From NCBI GenBank assembly GCA_947095585.1, contig OX352765.1, positions 24,210,254-24,274,253 on the forward strand: 64,000 nt of DNA, read 5' to 3'. The number at the start of each line of letters is the position of its first letter. Within the stretch, counting starts at the first letter, position 1. This document shows positions 41,940 through 54,229 of this stretch, piece by piece. The DNA is from Nephrocerus scutellatus. Lineage: Eukaryota; Arthropoda; Insecta; Diptera; Pipunculidae. The position numbers and the translations under genes are program-made. The notes beneath the pieces were generated by a model, which did no database searches, was not told the DNA's origin, and was given only the letters and a program-made list of their open reading frames with translations.

Positions 41940-43520
41940 CAAGCCTTTGTTGTTTCTCTTATTCTTGAGGGAAAGCCGCAGCCAAAGAGCACAGCAACTA
42001 AACCGCTCCTCGCTGACTTATGGGCTAATGGCTCAAAGGCTGGCATGCTAACAAGCCACATATCAATCATCGCATTTAGCAACAACTTATTCTGCAGCCC
42101 CAAATTACTTAGGCGGTACTTAGTTGTTTAGTTGTTGTTGTTTTTGTTTAATTGTGGGTGGAAAAGTGTTCAGTACCTTGTGTACCCTGATGGGCGGAAG
42201 TGTGCGAGTGGCAGGCTACATAATAAAATGGAACAACTTGGCGGTATGGTGGCCCGATATGCGCTCTACGACTATACGTGGTACTCTGATGTGTGATGGA
42301 TAAGTGCTAGAGAGAGACTTTTAACAGTTATTATTATAATTTTGTGTTCCAACATGTGAATTACATGTTCTATCACCTTTCAAAGTTTCCAACTTAACTC
42401 GCTGCGTCGCACGCTATAGCGAACGGCTTCTTGTGAAGTGGCTGGTTACTGCGACTTCTTGTGGAAGGATTTCAAGTTGTATGCTCTGCTGGTAAATTAT
42501 TACCTCAGCGGCAGTAAAGGGGTTAAAATAGTTCAATTGTGTAGGTCATATAAGAAAACAATAGATATGTGTTATGATCGAAAAAGGAAACTAAATGTTC
42601 GTTATTACTACAGAGATAGTTGTTGATTTTTTATATATATATATATATATAGCTAGCTAGCTAGCTAACTAGCTGAAACACCCGGAGGTTCCCGACAAAA
42701 TAAAATATATTTTTTATTTGAACAAAATAAGGAAACTAAATTGTTTTTCTGTGGCGCTACGCTACACGCACAGTCAGTGAGCGTTATCGCGTGCCATCAT
42801 TCTAGGATTCATAACAATACAAAAAAAAATATATATATAGACTCCATTGACTCACTGAACCCATTCAAAATATGACGAGTTCGTGTTAATTTGCAAAATT
42901 TAAGAAGGCCATACTGTATACAAATTCTAGAGATTCTATAATAACATAGGTGAGGCTAGATTTGGGTGGCTGTCGGCAGGAAACCGATCCACTTAGACAA
43001 ATAGATAGTTCATTCGGGATCGATACAAAAACTGTGGAAACGGCTACGGCAACCTGGGTTTGGTAAACAAAATCCAATAATATCGGATGATATTGATTGC
43101 GATAAGCTAAACGCTGAATTCATAGCTTCTTGCAGCTTCTTGCAGCTTCTTGAAGAGAGTTTGACCTATTAAGCCTAACATTTCTAATAACATGAGAGCT
43201 ACCAGGGACGTTGGCGTCTAGAAGCCTTGAAGCTTCGGAGGACTCTTCTGTTTTTCCACATAAGAGTCTCCGGGATAGGCGTAGGCATCCTAGTCCCAGT
43301 CTGTCTTGTCTTGTTTGTCTTGTTGAAAACCATGGTGAGTTCCCTGACTTAACAATCAAGCTCTCTAGTGCTGAAGAGGATTTTTAAGAGTGAACAGTTA
43401 AGTGTTTCTCTGTATTTTTGCTAATCGGTTTTCCGATAGTTTCAAAGGGCAGGTTGGCAAGGGGACTCATCATCTAAGTTAACCTGAATATGTTTTAAGT
43501 ATGATCAAGTATACCAAGGC
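41940..43520. other. Non-coding; AT microsatellite and a short dispersed repeat
   Basis: There is no supported gene. An (AT)n followed by AGCTAGCTAGCT lies at about 42633-42670. A fragment at 42848-42935 resembles 15655-15750. Three tandem copies of AGCTTCTTGC occur at about 43126-43155. Open frames of about 60-80 codons lack motifs. Confidence 0.5.
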
Positions 43521-43640
43521 GCCCAGAGTTTAGGAATGCAAAACTGGATAACATCGGCTCAAGATCGGGAACGGTGGTGAGACTTCTTGCTGGAGGCCAG
43601 GACTGGACCACGGTTGCAGAGCTAAATATGATGATGATGA
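43521..43640 (+). pseudogene. RTE-like LINE 3'-end fragment with ATG-repeat tail
   Basis: Over about 120 bp this matches the last part of the RTE copy at 27020-27140 (GCCCAGAGTTTAGGAATG versus GCCCATAGTTTATGGATG, then shared GGCCAGGACTGGACC-like sequence). It ends in ATGATGATGATGACA. It is a severely 5'-truncated insertion, which is typical of target-primed reverse transcription. Confidence 0.75.
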
Positions 43641-43689
43641 CATCGCAGGTCACAATGACCTGTTAGAAAACTAACAAGCTTCCTAATGC

Positions 43690-44830
43690 TATCCCTATTA
43701 AAGTTAAGCATTTCCTTGTAGGAAAAGGGCCTGAGTTTCCATCTTCGATCCATATGTGAAGCAGTCCAGGCCTCTTGCATCCAGTGCCGGAATAACATTG
43801 CACCAGTTTTCCCGGTCCTATATATCTACCTTAAAATTTCCTTCCGAAACAGTGCTCCCTGACCATAATGTCGGGGATAGTGCAGAACATGTCTCTTTCA
43901 GGAATTGAGTCAAGAATTTTCAGGTGACCCACATAATCATTCGGGTTGTACCCGTTTTCTAGTTGCAACTTAATAGCACGTCTGGCAGCCATCTTCCTAA
44001 TGAAGATTTTCAGGGGTGAGAATCCAACAACAGCTTTTAGTTCTGTCGTAGGGCAGGTGCGCATGGCACTCGTTATATCTAGAGACACAAATATTTGTAG
44101 CTTTTAAAGCTTAGTTCCAATTGTCCGTTTAAGAACTTTCGGCGACCAAACGATGACCGCGTACGTGGTAATAGGTCTCACCATCATTGTGTACATCCAA
44201 TGTACCATTTAATGATTTAGACTTAAAGTTCTGCCATAAAGACATCTACTGGCTCACAAGGTCCTAGTGGCGCGTTCAACGGCGGACTTGATATGTGAAT
44301 TCCAGTCTAGCCGTTTATTAAGGATGACGCCGAGATATTACACTTCGGTGGAATAATCTAACGTGGTGCCCTTGATGATGATAGGACCCAAATCGGCCAA
44401 TCTTCTTTTCGTTAAAAGGCAATAGAACGGTTTTGCAAAGATTGATGGATAGTCCTTCTCTGCTGCACCATTCTAAAACGTGTAGTAAAGCACCTTATAT
44501 TACTCGTTGTCGGGCAGTTCTTTCCAGTTATAAAAATCGCCAACTCGTCTGCATAACCAATGGCGATGTAGCCTGACCATAGAAGGGGAGAAAGCACTCT
44601 TCTTTGGGGACATCCCTTAACTGCAGTCACAGAAGCACTCCTCCAGATGAGGAAATAACATCTCGACTCAAGCATGGCCCTTATCCAATAATTGGTCGAG
44701 TCTTCGATACTCTGATACTCTGCTCTGCTACTGACTGCACTTGCAATAGAGTTGTAGCCAGTGTTATCGAAAGCGCCCTCAACGTCGAGGAAGGCACACA
44801 GGGACACTTCCTTGGAACGAAAAGTTCTTT
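43690..44830 (-). pseudogene. R1-type LINE relic, reverse strand
   Basis: On the minus strand the order is: 'FLDVEGAFDNTGYNSI' (44730-44800), a decayed 'KGCPQRRVLSPLLW' (44580-44625), 'YADELAIF' (catalytic YADD with Asp-2 changed to Glu, near 44540-44565), then 'LSINLCKTVLLPFN', 'EVKYLGVILN' and 'LDWNSHIKSAVERA' in shifting frames (44270-44460). 'VRPITTYAVIVW', 'DITSAMRTCPTTELKAVVGFSPL' and 'RKMAARRAIKLQ' complete the thumb and C-terminal region (43950-44210). This domain order is typical of R1-clade elements. It has stops and frameshifts and the catalytic box is altered, so it is dead. Confidence 0.88.
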
Positions 44831-47800
44831 TTATCTTCTTTACAAGGTAGTGAAGGGCACCTTCTGTTCTTTTTGATTAAGATAATAGGTATCTATTATC
44901 TTATCTAGTATCTATTCTCGATACGATAATGGGTATCTCGATAGATCGGAAGCTCCTTTTTAAGTTCATCTAACAATTTTTTATAATTTTTATTAATTTA
45001 TTAATTTTTGCATATAATTCTTAGTTTGTTTTTACCTCTTACTTTATTCAACAGATATCTAGAAGTTAAAGCCTTTCTATATACTTTTTTGAAGGCAACA
45101 CTAAGGAACAGTTAAGAATGCGTTTCTTAAGTCAATCAATAAAGATAGTATAAGCATCTCTACACGAATAAACATCTTCCCAAAACTCATAAAAAACATT
45201 TTTTTTAAGTTTGTTCAAGTTGAAGTGGTGGTTTGGAGTTTTTCTGCCTTTGCTATTGATGTTAACTAAAAGCCCTGTCATACAGTGATTAGTGAGCTAA
45301 TTATTTGGTCAACAAAGAATTCAAACAGAAGTTTACACCCAAGGAAGGAGTCGGAATGCATTCGATTAAAAGAAATTCATTACAAATTTTAATTCTTGTT
45401 CTCTCCTACTCTTATTGACTGTAGTTGCTTGTTCGGAAGTCGAAGCAAAAGGCTGAACAAAAGGTCCTTTTTTAAAAGGTTTGCAAGACAATTTCGAAAT
45501 CTTCTCAAAGTATCTAAGCGCACAGTTAACCATTTATTTGACCCTTTAGCCCAGGTTTCTCGTCGGATTGTTATTTATTTGTCTACTGATTATGATTCCA
45601 GCTCTATATGGTTCTAAGTTTTATTCAAGGAAACTGGCACAAACATCTTAAATACGAATCTGTGCATTATAATCGCCCCCAGGATAATTACGACGCAACA
45701 TTTCGTCACAGAAAAACAAGAAGAGAACGATAATGAACACCAATATGAATACCAATATCCTGAAGCATTCATCAAAATTGCCAACACCACCACCAGCTAT
45801 ACCATTAAAGAGAACGAATACCATCAGTCACTCGGAGGCACTTAGATGCGTAATTGCTGTTCGATTTCGTAAAAACAACCAAACAAAATACCGTCGATCG
45901 ACAGGAAAGCCGCACTTAAATAATTGTGTGAGCGATGCAAATATATCAAATTACAATTACCCTGTGATTAAGTGTGTGCAGCAGTGCGTGTGTTAGTGTG
46001 TGTGTACACAGTCGCAACTGCTAATAATTGAGTTGAATGGTAAATCTCTGCCTGGCAAACAACCTGCGCCAGAACGGAAACAACAGAACACCCTTACGAT
46101 ATCATGCAACGCTCAAATAACACTTGCTCGGTTTGCACCCCTTTGCGCACTCTGCACGGCAAATACGCACACATAAGTCAAACACTTCAAAGCCAATATT
46201 ATGTGAGTATATAGTGATGGTAAGGGCGATGACTCCCGGACCGGAGTAGCCCGCGTATGGGCAAACAAATCCGGGGAAAAAGTTACAGATACAAAGGAAG
46301 AGGACATCGCAGAGTTCGGAAGAAGAAGAAGAAGAAGAAGAGTTTGCTGCTGTCAATAAAAGGAGAAATTGCCTAAGTTGCTCCTTGTGTTTCATCGTTT
46401 ATTGATTTAGAGAATATGCGGACAGACTTGACTCGAGGATTATCCCGATACGAGAGCAATAACAGAAGGCATCGCGTCGTATGATGTGGCTTTCAATTCA
46501 CAAACAATAAGGACACAAACACAGAACACAGATGAACGAACGAACCACTCCAAACCGCCCAAGAGACTCTCGACTTCTATAGACAGCTAGACAGTGAGTA
46601 GAGCCTCTGCATGGACTATTGGACTCCACCTAAAGTGTTCACCTCTCTCTCTCTCTCTCTCGAGCACTCTCCCATGTAGCTCCGCAATCAATGTCGATTT
46701 ATTAGAAGAATCGAATCACACAAATCGGCCAACGTATGCCATTCCAGAATCGAGAGTGATGCGCTCTGGGAGATCATTGTCCTTTTCAGATTGAATCTTT
46801 TCTGTTAACACATGTCCGAATCCCCCATTGGATACAATAGCGCCACTCTAGGCCGACCAAGTGAATGTTGTTGCCTGAAGGCGGCGAACGAGTCATTCCT
46901 TGTCGTACATTACAGTGGGACAAACTGTCTATTCGTGTATAAGATTCAGAAATTTTTACTCCAGCAAACACACACACACAAGTACAGGCTTAAGTAAGCA
47001 AGTGAAGGGAAAGAAAAGAATTGACTCCCAATGGGGCAAAGACTAAAAACACCAGCAAAGGATGCTGGTGAAGGAGAAGTTCATCATATCGAATGGAAAA
47101 GATATTATTATCTATCGTAATCCCACATCGTCGACCCACCTATTCACTGCGAATAAATCATTTTGTGAGCCAATAATTGCCGGGGTGGATGAATGTTATA
47201 ACAGCAGCTATGTCCAAAGCAACCCGAGGAGAGGACGAGGAGGAGGATGGAAGAATCCCTCATTTTGTTGTTGTTCTATTATATATATATGTGTGTTATT
47301 ATCAGTTTCAGTCTCGGCATATCCTGAATCAGAATCATAATCAGAATCAGAATCAGATATTAATGGAGATTTTAATGCTCAACCCCAACCGATGGTCACA
47401 TCGTTTTTTATGTTTTTCTTTGTTGCTTTGTTGTATGGAAATTCAGATTGGTCGATGGTGCGGTGTGTGCCTCCCTTTCGTTGGAAACATATTGCATAAG
47501 TATCTAACGATGTGCTAGCGCTATTCTATTTTGCTTAATGTATCATCGTTTTTTATTTTCCTCTTAGCCCCAAATAGCCTTTACCTTTATATGCAAATAA
47601 TGTCACAATGTAAAGGACTATTAAGGACGTGCATAATGGACTTTTTGTTGGATTAGATTTATGCACGCAGGCAGTTTGATTTGTAGATAGTCTTAGTGAG
47701 GGACTTTCTTTACATTTACTTGACATTAGAAAAAAAAAATGAAGAGTCCTTTGTACGAGTATTTATTGCAATTTACAGGGTAATGAATTTTAATTTTGGA

Positions 47801-48039
47801 ACAGAGATTTTAGTGGCTTTGGAAAAAACTGATTTACATGCAGCTGTTATTACAACGAATATTGAGCTTTAAATTATAAGCAGTAAGATATGCGTGGAGG
47901 TTGGAAGCTTCGGATCTTTGACTGGATTAGAGAAGTGAAGAACCATAATTCTGTCCAAGTAATTTACTTTGATTTTGCTTCAGTGCTTCAATAAAATCTA
48001 TTTCTTAGAAAACATCAATTGCATTAATTCAAATCTTAT
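44831..48039. other. About 3.2 kb without a recognisable gene; several microsatellites
   Basis: Low-complexity landmarks: imperfect TATCT/GATA repeats (44880-44950), GAA repeat (46318-46341), CT repeat (46633-46654), CA repeat (46969-46980), AT repeat (47279-47291) and an AATCAG-type hexamer (about 47328-47358). Open frames of 60-113 codons around 45733-47518 overlap these repeats and show no motif. Confidence 0.5.
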
Positions 48040-48760
48040 TAATGATATGAACACTCACAAATCCGCTGGGCTGTATGGTATTTTCCCATCAGTTTTGTAT
48101 ATATGTTCTTCCAAGCTGGCACTACCATTGCTTTAGCTTCTTCATCTATTTTTCTCTTCTGGACTCTTTCAGAGAAGTTGGAAACAAGCCTTTTCCAGTT
48201 CATACACAAAAAAGGCGAGCCGTCGTCTCCTTCTTCGTATTGACCCATAGCACTCACGTCCATTCTTTCCAAGATCATGGAAACGCTAATCAGTTATCAG
48301 CTCACGAAATATCTTGACGAAAGTGACTGGCAGTTCGGATTTCGTGGGAAACGTTCCTCTGGTGATTTGATGGGATAACTCAACAAACGGTACAGAGCAG
48401 AACAGCAAAACTATTGCACTCGATGTTTCCAAAGCATTTGACAGATTTTGAAATCAAGCTCTTTTGTCGAAAATATGTGGGTATGTCGATGATAAACTGC
48501 TTCACTGGATTAGAAGCTATCTTTTGGATCGTTTAATTCAAGTTGTCTTGGACTCTTTCAAATCTAAAATACATCACATAAATCTGGTGTTCCCCAGGGC
48601 TCTCTTTTGTCACCGAAACTTATTATGATTTTTATTACTGATCTCTTGTCCACTACATCAATCCAGTTCAATCTCTCGCTCACGACAGCACTCTCAACTT
48701 CTCATATAAATTTGAGGAATGTCCCTCCACCTCCCATGTGGAACTCAAACGTTAAGCACG
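48040..48760 (+). pseudogene. Jockey-like LINE RT relic
   Basis: Frames on the plus strand give 'NTHKSAGLYGI' (from an ancestral NKSAGPDGIP), then a decayed 'LSKIMETLISYQLTKYLDESDWQFGFRGKRSSGDLM' in pieces (48265-48375). 'SKTIALDVSKAFDRF' (48405-48450, with the catalytic Asp before VSKAFD present), 'ALLSKICGYVDDKLLHWIRSYLLDRLIQVVLDSF' in pieces (48455-48565) and an eroded GVPQGSxLSPxL follow. The FADD box is not readable after 48690. This is the longest relic of the family seen at 900-1385, 2500-3215 and 25630-25812. It is related to, but clearly older and more diverged than, the LINE at 52176. Confidence 0.85.
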
Positions 48761-49232
48761 TTAAATTCTGACCTGGACAGTATTATAAAATGGGGAGAAA
48801 ACAATCGAGTACAATTTACTCTAGTACTCGTACTCTCCTCTGCATTCCGATCATGATACCATATCTGCTCTTAGTATAACTTTTAAGTTTTTTAAAGAAA
48901 TATTGAATAATTGGGTGTGATCTTTTTAATTTTCAAAGTAGCGGCTGTACATCTTCCTCTTCTACATACCAAGTTGTTTTCTGGTTCCCAAAAAAAAAAT
49001 ATCACCTTCGGCCTCGTTACAGCCATCGAGTAAGGCATTTTAAATTCTGTGCATCCTTCCTTCGTGGTCCTTCTTCCTTCTTGGTCTTGGTCCCACTGTC
49101 GATATAAATAAATTCCACCATCGAAGCCTACTGAGCTTAACTTCGTCCACAATATTAACATCATGCAATAGCGATAACATTGGTTTCCTTTGAACTTTGT
49201 GTTGTAGTTTCACATTGGCAACACCAACGTGC
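48761..49232. other. No recognisable gene
   Basis: This is AT-rich spacer. Minus-strand open frames of 65-90 codons at 48892-49237 include a stretch with 'RLRWW...GPRPRRKKDHEGRMH' (about 49040-49130). It faintly recalls a LINE C-terminal tail but is too short to call. Confidence 0.4.
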
Positions 49233-49530
49233 TCCAAATACGAGGTCAGTTTGATAAGTCAGTGACTTTTTGAATATAAGATATTTTTTCGGCAAAAAAA
49301 CGTTTTGTCTCTCAACAAAGTCTCCTTTAAGCTCGATACATTTATTCCAGCGTTTTTCCAATTTTTTTAATTCCTTCCAAATAATAGGTTTTTTCAAGGC
49401 CCTCAAAATAGGCGTTTGTTTCTGTGATGACCCCTTCGTTAGACCCAAATCTCTTACCACCCAGCCATTTCTTCAGGATAGGGAACAGGAAATAGTAGCA
49501 GGGGGCTAAATCTGGAGAATATGCTTACTA
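49233..49530 (-). pseudogene. Mariner (irritans-type) 3'-end relic, reverse strand
   Basis: On the minus strand: a decayed 'YSPDLAPCYYFLFPILKKWLGG' (49440-49520), then 'RFGSNEGVITETNAYFEGLEKT' in pieces, then 'LKKLEKRWNKCIELKGDFVE' (49310-49375) and a short tail. This is the C-terminal end of a mariner transposase of the same type as the copy at 27490. The minus-strand end is near 49235, where GAGGTCAGTTTGATAAGTCA resembles a mariner terminal inverted repeat. The 5' part is missing. Confidence 0.85.
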
Positions 49531-49871
49531 GTTTTTTTTCGTTTAATTTGTCTAGTTTGAAGTTCCGGAGATCGACGCAGGTCTGCTAGGAAACTCGGTT
49601 TACCGATTGTTAAATATTGTTAAAGGGTCCAGGAGGGGACCCTTGCCATGTCTGGCACTCTAAGGCAAAACCTCTGGGGTCGGGGAGGTAGGACCTCAGG
49701 TCCTTACCAACTTGGACACCGCGGGGGTGGGGGGTTGCTCGTAGCATCGACGCGAAGACCGGTCGATGTGGTAGGGTGCCAGGCACTCGAGAACTCCTTT
49801 CACAAAAAGAGCTCGAGAAGCTGCCAAAAGACAATATGAAAATAAAAATTTTCTAAAACCAAACAAAATCA
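49531..49871. other. GC-richer spacer, no gene recognised
   Basis: The segment 49620-49800 is GC-rich, with GGGGTCGGGGAGG and CGCGGGGGTGGGGGG runs, and stands out from its AT-rich surroundings. Its origin is unknown. No reading frame is supported. The dispersed repeat locus B starts directly after it. Confidence 0.45.
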
Positions 49872-50380
49872 TTTTTTAAATTCTCTATATTAACATCGCG
49901 TGCACGTGGCTAGCTGGCTGGCTGGTGAGCAGAATATTGTGATCAATTTTTAACACACTTTCTAAAGTCCGATTTTATTCAAAGTTGGCCCACATGTGTA
50001 TTTCTCATGACAATACTTTCTATTAAAATTTGGGACCCGTCGAGCCTCAGGGTCGGGGGGCTCCTATACCAATTTTTAAAAAAATTTACCCGATTTTCTT
50101 CAAATTTTATACGCATATGTATCTCCGATAGACAACACTTTCTCACACTCACTTTGGAAGTGATCGGGCCCCTGGGTCGGGGGCACCCATTCAAATTTTA
50201 TAAAAAAAAACTACCCGATTTTTTTAAAATTTTATACGCATGTGTATCTCCGATGGACAACACTTTTTGTAAAAATTTCGTAGTGAAATGGCCGCGGTAT
50301 CGGGGGACTTTCTAACAAAAATTTTAAAAAATATACCCGATTTTTATATTTTATTTTTATTTTTATTTTTATTTTTTTTT
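49872..50380 (+). repeat. Minisatellite-bearing dispersed repeat, locus B
   Basis: It begins with TTTTTTAAATTCTCTATATT (49872), the same end sequence as locus A, followed by a short unique part with GGCTAGCTGGCTGGCTGG. It then carries about four degenerate units, each with CCCGATTTTCTTCAAATTTTAT, GTGTATCTCCGATAGACAAC and a GC-rich core (GGGCCCCTGGGTCGGGGG). Unit starts are near 49968, 50092 and 50213, and a partial one near 50335. It ends in an ATTTTT-type run (about 50345-50380). Confidence 0.85.
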
Positions 50381-52175
50381 TGTTACGTTTATAAAAAAAA
50401 TAATAAAATGTTAAGTTTATTACGCATTTTCTTGAGAAAATTTACCACAAATTCAAAAATTAGCATGGACAAGAAAAAAGAAACAGGCATTGAAATTGGA
50501 TGTCTGAAGACTCAAATAAGATATAAACTTAAACGAAGTTACAAAGGGTAGTATTTCTTCTAAAAACAAAGTCCTAAACGAAGTTTCTAGCATAAGTATT
50601 AACAGAGCAATTTCCCTTTACATTGGTCAGGTTACACCAAAGTAAGTTTTTCTTAAATCCCCGATAAATGATGTCAACATTAGACATAGACGCTTAGTGT
50701 AAAACGATTTTTTTCTTCGAATATACCCAAGAATTATTTCCCAAATTATCGTTGGCGAATTAGAGGACACCATGTGTATATTAGCCTCTTCGCGATAAAA
50801 CAATGGGTCAGTTTCCTATTGTTCTAGAGCTGAAACCGCGATAGATAGATATGATGGTCTCATGGTTTTAATTCCATCTGGATCTTATACGTGTGTATGT
50901 TAAGATCCTTGCGCAAAATTTTTCACGTGGACAGCGTCTCAATTCCGGCAACCGAAAAAAATCGATTAATTTGGATCGTCGACCACACATTCATTTACAG
51001 CGGCAAAATTTTCTTTACTGCACATTCCTTCGGCACTCAACGACCGGCTTGATTAGATGGCATTAAAATCACTAAGTTGCGCGAATCGACGACTGAATTT
51101 CAGAGTAAATTTGAAGAATTTGGTAGCGTCTAACAAAAAAAAACAAGCATAAGATTTTTGGAAAGAGTCTTCTAAGTCCTTACTTTAGATCACACCAGTA
51201 AGGCTTACAGATGAGGCTTATTGCAAATTTCCTTGTACCGCAATTGCCCAACCATAACCTATTGTTGCTGGATAATAATTTTACCCGATGATACCGTGTA
51301 CACAACATGTATGAACATATTTTCCATTACATGCTGATATCGCTACAATATTTTAATGAAACAACAAAATCATATTACATGCCCCATAGGTGTTCAGTAG
51401 GCGTGCATGGAAAAGATGGCATCTTGCCTTTTCCTCTCCAACGGACAAAGAATGCTCCACAAACCATCAACTGATGAACAAACATGCGAAACATCATCAT
51501 GTACATGGACAACATACCTGCTGGCGACCGGCATGGCGGATGCTTCCAATATGTTTGTTCTTGTGTTTGAGAGTGCGTGCGCTTTTATGAACAAACCAAA
51601 AACCAGAAGCAAAAAACGCAACACTCCAGCTGAAAACTTCAATTAATTATGTTCCATCGACATGGCATTTTGGCATTGTATTTTGCGTATACGAGTCGAG
51701 TACAACATGTGTTGTTGTTGTTGTTGCCCTGTTCATCTGTCCGGCTGTGTAACGCACGCACAATGTGGTGATTGCACTGGCGAACTCCTGCCAACCAAAC
51801 ATGCGATACGCACCTACTGTAAAGAGCTTCCGGTTGAATGTCCTTTTGTATAGAGATATTCGACAGCGTCAACAACAGCGGCAACAGGAACACCCTCCCC
51901 TAGATGGTGTATATGATTATGTTTTCCGGTTAAAACTATTAATACGCATGAACTGGATGAAGTGGGCGGCTCACCGATGATGGGCGCATGTAGTCGTCGT
52001 CGTCGCTGGACAGGACGGAAGCTGCCATGCTGCTGGGAAACATCGTGTAACATCTATTTATCATGCTTAACTGCCATAATTGTTGAATTTAATTTTAATT
52101 TCATTGTCGGCATAAATTATGGCACATTTATGTCAGCTCCCGCTTTCAAATAGGAGTTGGAAGAAGGCATACTAA
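50381..52175. other. No recognisable gene
   Basis: This is about 1.8 kb of AT-rich DNA. Short frames on both strands at 51390-52153 overlap one another; GTT/CAA repeats occur near 51711-51727 and CAACAGCGGCAACAGG near 51870-51890. No motif was recognised. The LINE insertion at 52176 marks the right end. Confidence 0.5.
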
Positions 52176-53888
52176 GCTTCATGCAATTCATCATTATTTC
52201 ATAATGGTATTCATTATAGAACTAATATTGAGAAAGCTAATCTCTTAGCTTCTCATTTTGCTGGTGCGTCTACTCTTCCTTTAACTAATCAAAGCCCCCC
52301 AATTCTCCCGAATCTAGGCCCAGGTATGTCTAAAATCTATTTTCGGAAACGGGTTGTTTCAAAGATTCTGAAAGAACTTGACCCCAATAAAGCGACTGGC
52401 CCCGACGGTATTCCGCCATTAGTATTGAAAAGTTGTCATCATACTTTGGCAAAACCGCTTAGCAAATTGTTTCATCTCTCAATGAAGACAGGTGTTTTTC
52501 CATCATTTTGGAAAATAGCAAATATTCAACCCGTTCCGAAAAAAGGTGATAAATCGGCACCTACGAACTACCGACCTATTGCTTTGTTGTCGGTTCTATC
52601 GAAGGTAATGGAATCTATCGTTAATTTCAGACTAATGAACTATCTGGATTCGAATGTTCTTTTATCCGATGTTCAGTATGGATTTCGTAAAAATCGATCT
52701 TCAGGCGAACTAATGACGTGCATGACTCATTGTTTGGAGCGAAGCATTGAAAACCTAGGTGAATCAAGCGTTGTTTCCTTAGATATTGCTAAAGCTTTTG
52801 ATAGAGTATGGCATGATTGTCTTATTAATAAGATTCGTGCGCTGAATTTACACTCCTCTCTCATTACATGGATTGAGAATTATTTATGGAACCGTAAAAT
52901 AAAAGTTGTATTAAATGGTATATCTTCAGATTCACATGGGATCAATGCTGGCGTGCCTCAAGGATCATCCTTGTCTCCCACGCTCTTCTTGATATATATC
53001 AACGACCTATTGTCTTCTACAACCTGTGATATCCATTCATTTGCTGATGATACAACACTATCGGCCTCCATTGAGTTTGACAATCAAAAAGAATGTAATT
53101 CTCGCTTGAATGGTTCGCGTGAATTAATGAATTTGACTATTCTGTCTAATATTCAAATCATTCTTGATTGGGGCATTTCTAACAGAGTAGAATTTAACCC
53201 AAATAAATTCCAGTCTTGCCTTTTTTCTCAGAAGACAACTCAACATTATGTTCCTCCTGTTATTAATGGTACCTCTATTGCGAGATCTGATTCACTTAAG
53301 TTGTTAGGTTTAAAAGTATCAAGTGATCTTTCTTGGAAAGAACATATCTATGAAATTTCAAAAAGAGCTAGCCAATGTTTAGGCTTCATAAGACGTTGTA
53401 ACTTCTACTTCACTCCCTCTGAAGTGTTAAGATTATATAAATCTTATATTAGACCAATTTTAGAATTTAATTCATATGTGTGGGGTGGTGCTCCAAGATC
53501 GCATTTGGTTCATCTTGATGGTGTTCAGAATAGAGTTATCCGTTTGATAAACGATGTAACCATTACTTCGTCTCTTGATACTTTGGAGCACAGACGAAAT
53601 GTTGGAGCTTTATCTGTTTTCTATAAATTTTACAACGGTAAATGTTCTTTAGAAACCCGTTCTCTAGTTCATGGGCCTTTTCTCAGTAACGTAAACACTC
53701 GTTTAAGGTGCAATCAACATAGATTTGCCTTAAAACTTTTTTCATGTAGAACCCAACACTTTAAATCCTCCTTTTTTCCTAGAGTATCTTCGATGTGGAA
53801 TCAATTGGTCGAACACGTGTTTCCAGAATCTTATAATCTGCAGGCGTTCAAATTAGCCGTTAACAAGTTCTTGAAGGATGATGGTTAA
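52176..53888 (+). CDS. LINE ORF2 C-terminal part: reverse transcriptase (5' partial)
   Basis: The frame is open from just after a TAA at 52173; the first ATG is at 52326, giving 520 codons, but recognisable LINE sequence ('EKANLLASHFAGASTLP') already lies upstream of it. Numbered from that ATG: 'NKATGPDGIP' at about 20-30, 'NYRPIALLSVLSKVMES' at about 80-96, 'QYGFRKNRSSG' at about 117-127, 'LDIAKAFDRVWH' with the catalytic Asp near 152, 'GVPQGSSLSPTLF' at 209-221 and the catalytic 'FADD' at 239-242. Thumb and C-terminal regions follow to the stop ('LWN'-like 'MWNQLVEHVFP' near the end). The motif set is that of jockey/CR1-type RTs. It copies the LINE RNA at a nicked target. No frameshift or stop is seen. 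Confidence 0.93.
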   Translation, partial: ASCNSSLFHNGIHYRTNIEKANLLASHFAGASTLPLTNQSPPILPNLGPGMSKIYFRKRVVSKILKELDPNKATGPDGIPPLVLKSCHHTLAKPLSKLFHLSMKTGVFPSFWKIANIQPVPKKGDKSAPTNYRPIALLSVLSKVMESIVNFRLMNYLDSNVLLSDVQYGFRKNRSSGELMTCMTHCLERSIENLGESSVVSLDIAKAFDRVWHDCLINKIRALNLHSSLITWIENYLWNRKIKVVLNGISSDSHGINAGVPQGSSLSPTLFLIYINDLLSSTTCDIHSFADDTTLSASIEFDNQKECNSRLNGSRELMNLTILSNIQIILDWGISNRVEFNPNKFQSCLFSQKTTQHYVPPVINGTSIARSDSLKLLGLKVSSDLSWKEHIYEISKRASQCLGFIRRCNFYFTPSEVLRLYKSYIRPILEFNSYVWGGAPRSHLVHLDGVQNRVIRLINDVTITSSLDTLEHRRNVGALSVFYKFYNGKCSLETRSLVHGPFLSNVNTRLRCNQHRFALKLFSCRTQHFKSSFFPRVSSMWNQLVEHVFPESYNLQAFKLAVNKFLKDDG

Positions 53889-53916
53889 AGTATTCATAAG
53901 TTGTTTCTTAATATAT

Positions 53917-53955
53917 AAAAAAAAAAAAAACAAAAAAAAAAAAAAAAAAAAAAAA
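53917..53955 (+). repeat. Internal A-tract of the LINE
   Basis: Fourteen A, one C and twenty-four A follow TATAT shortly after the RT stop. This could be the true poly(A) tail of one LINE, with a second 3'-terminal copy inserted after it, or an A-run inside the 3' UTR. Confidence 0.85.
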
Positions 53956-54229
53956 TTTATCAGTATTTTTTAAATTATTTTTATAATTTGTAATATTTTC
54001 TTGGTCAAGGTTTTTTGTAGTTTTCCCTGACCATGATTCATAGATAAAAGTATTTGGACTCGCGTCGTTCTAAATTCGTGTTCGTTTTTCGTATTGCTTT
54101 TCCAATGAATCAGGGAGAATTCTGAGAAAATAAATTGAAACCGGCTACAAACGTGAGGAATGTGATATATTGTAAATCACATTCTTTCGATTTTTATTTT
54201 ATTTTGAATTTAATAAAGGGCTTAGCCCA

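Noticed and set aside
42633..42670. AT-repeat followed by AGCTAGCTAGCTAGC, considered as a hairpin or protein-binding site
   Set aside because: Simple-sequence DNA is self-complementary by nature; there is no evidence of function.
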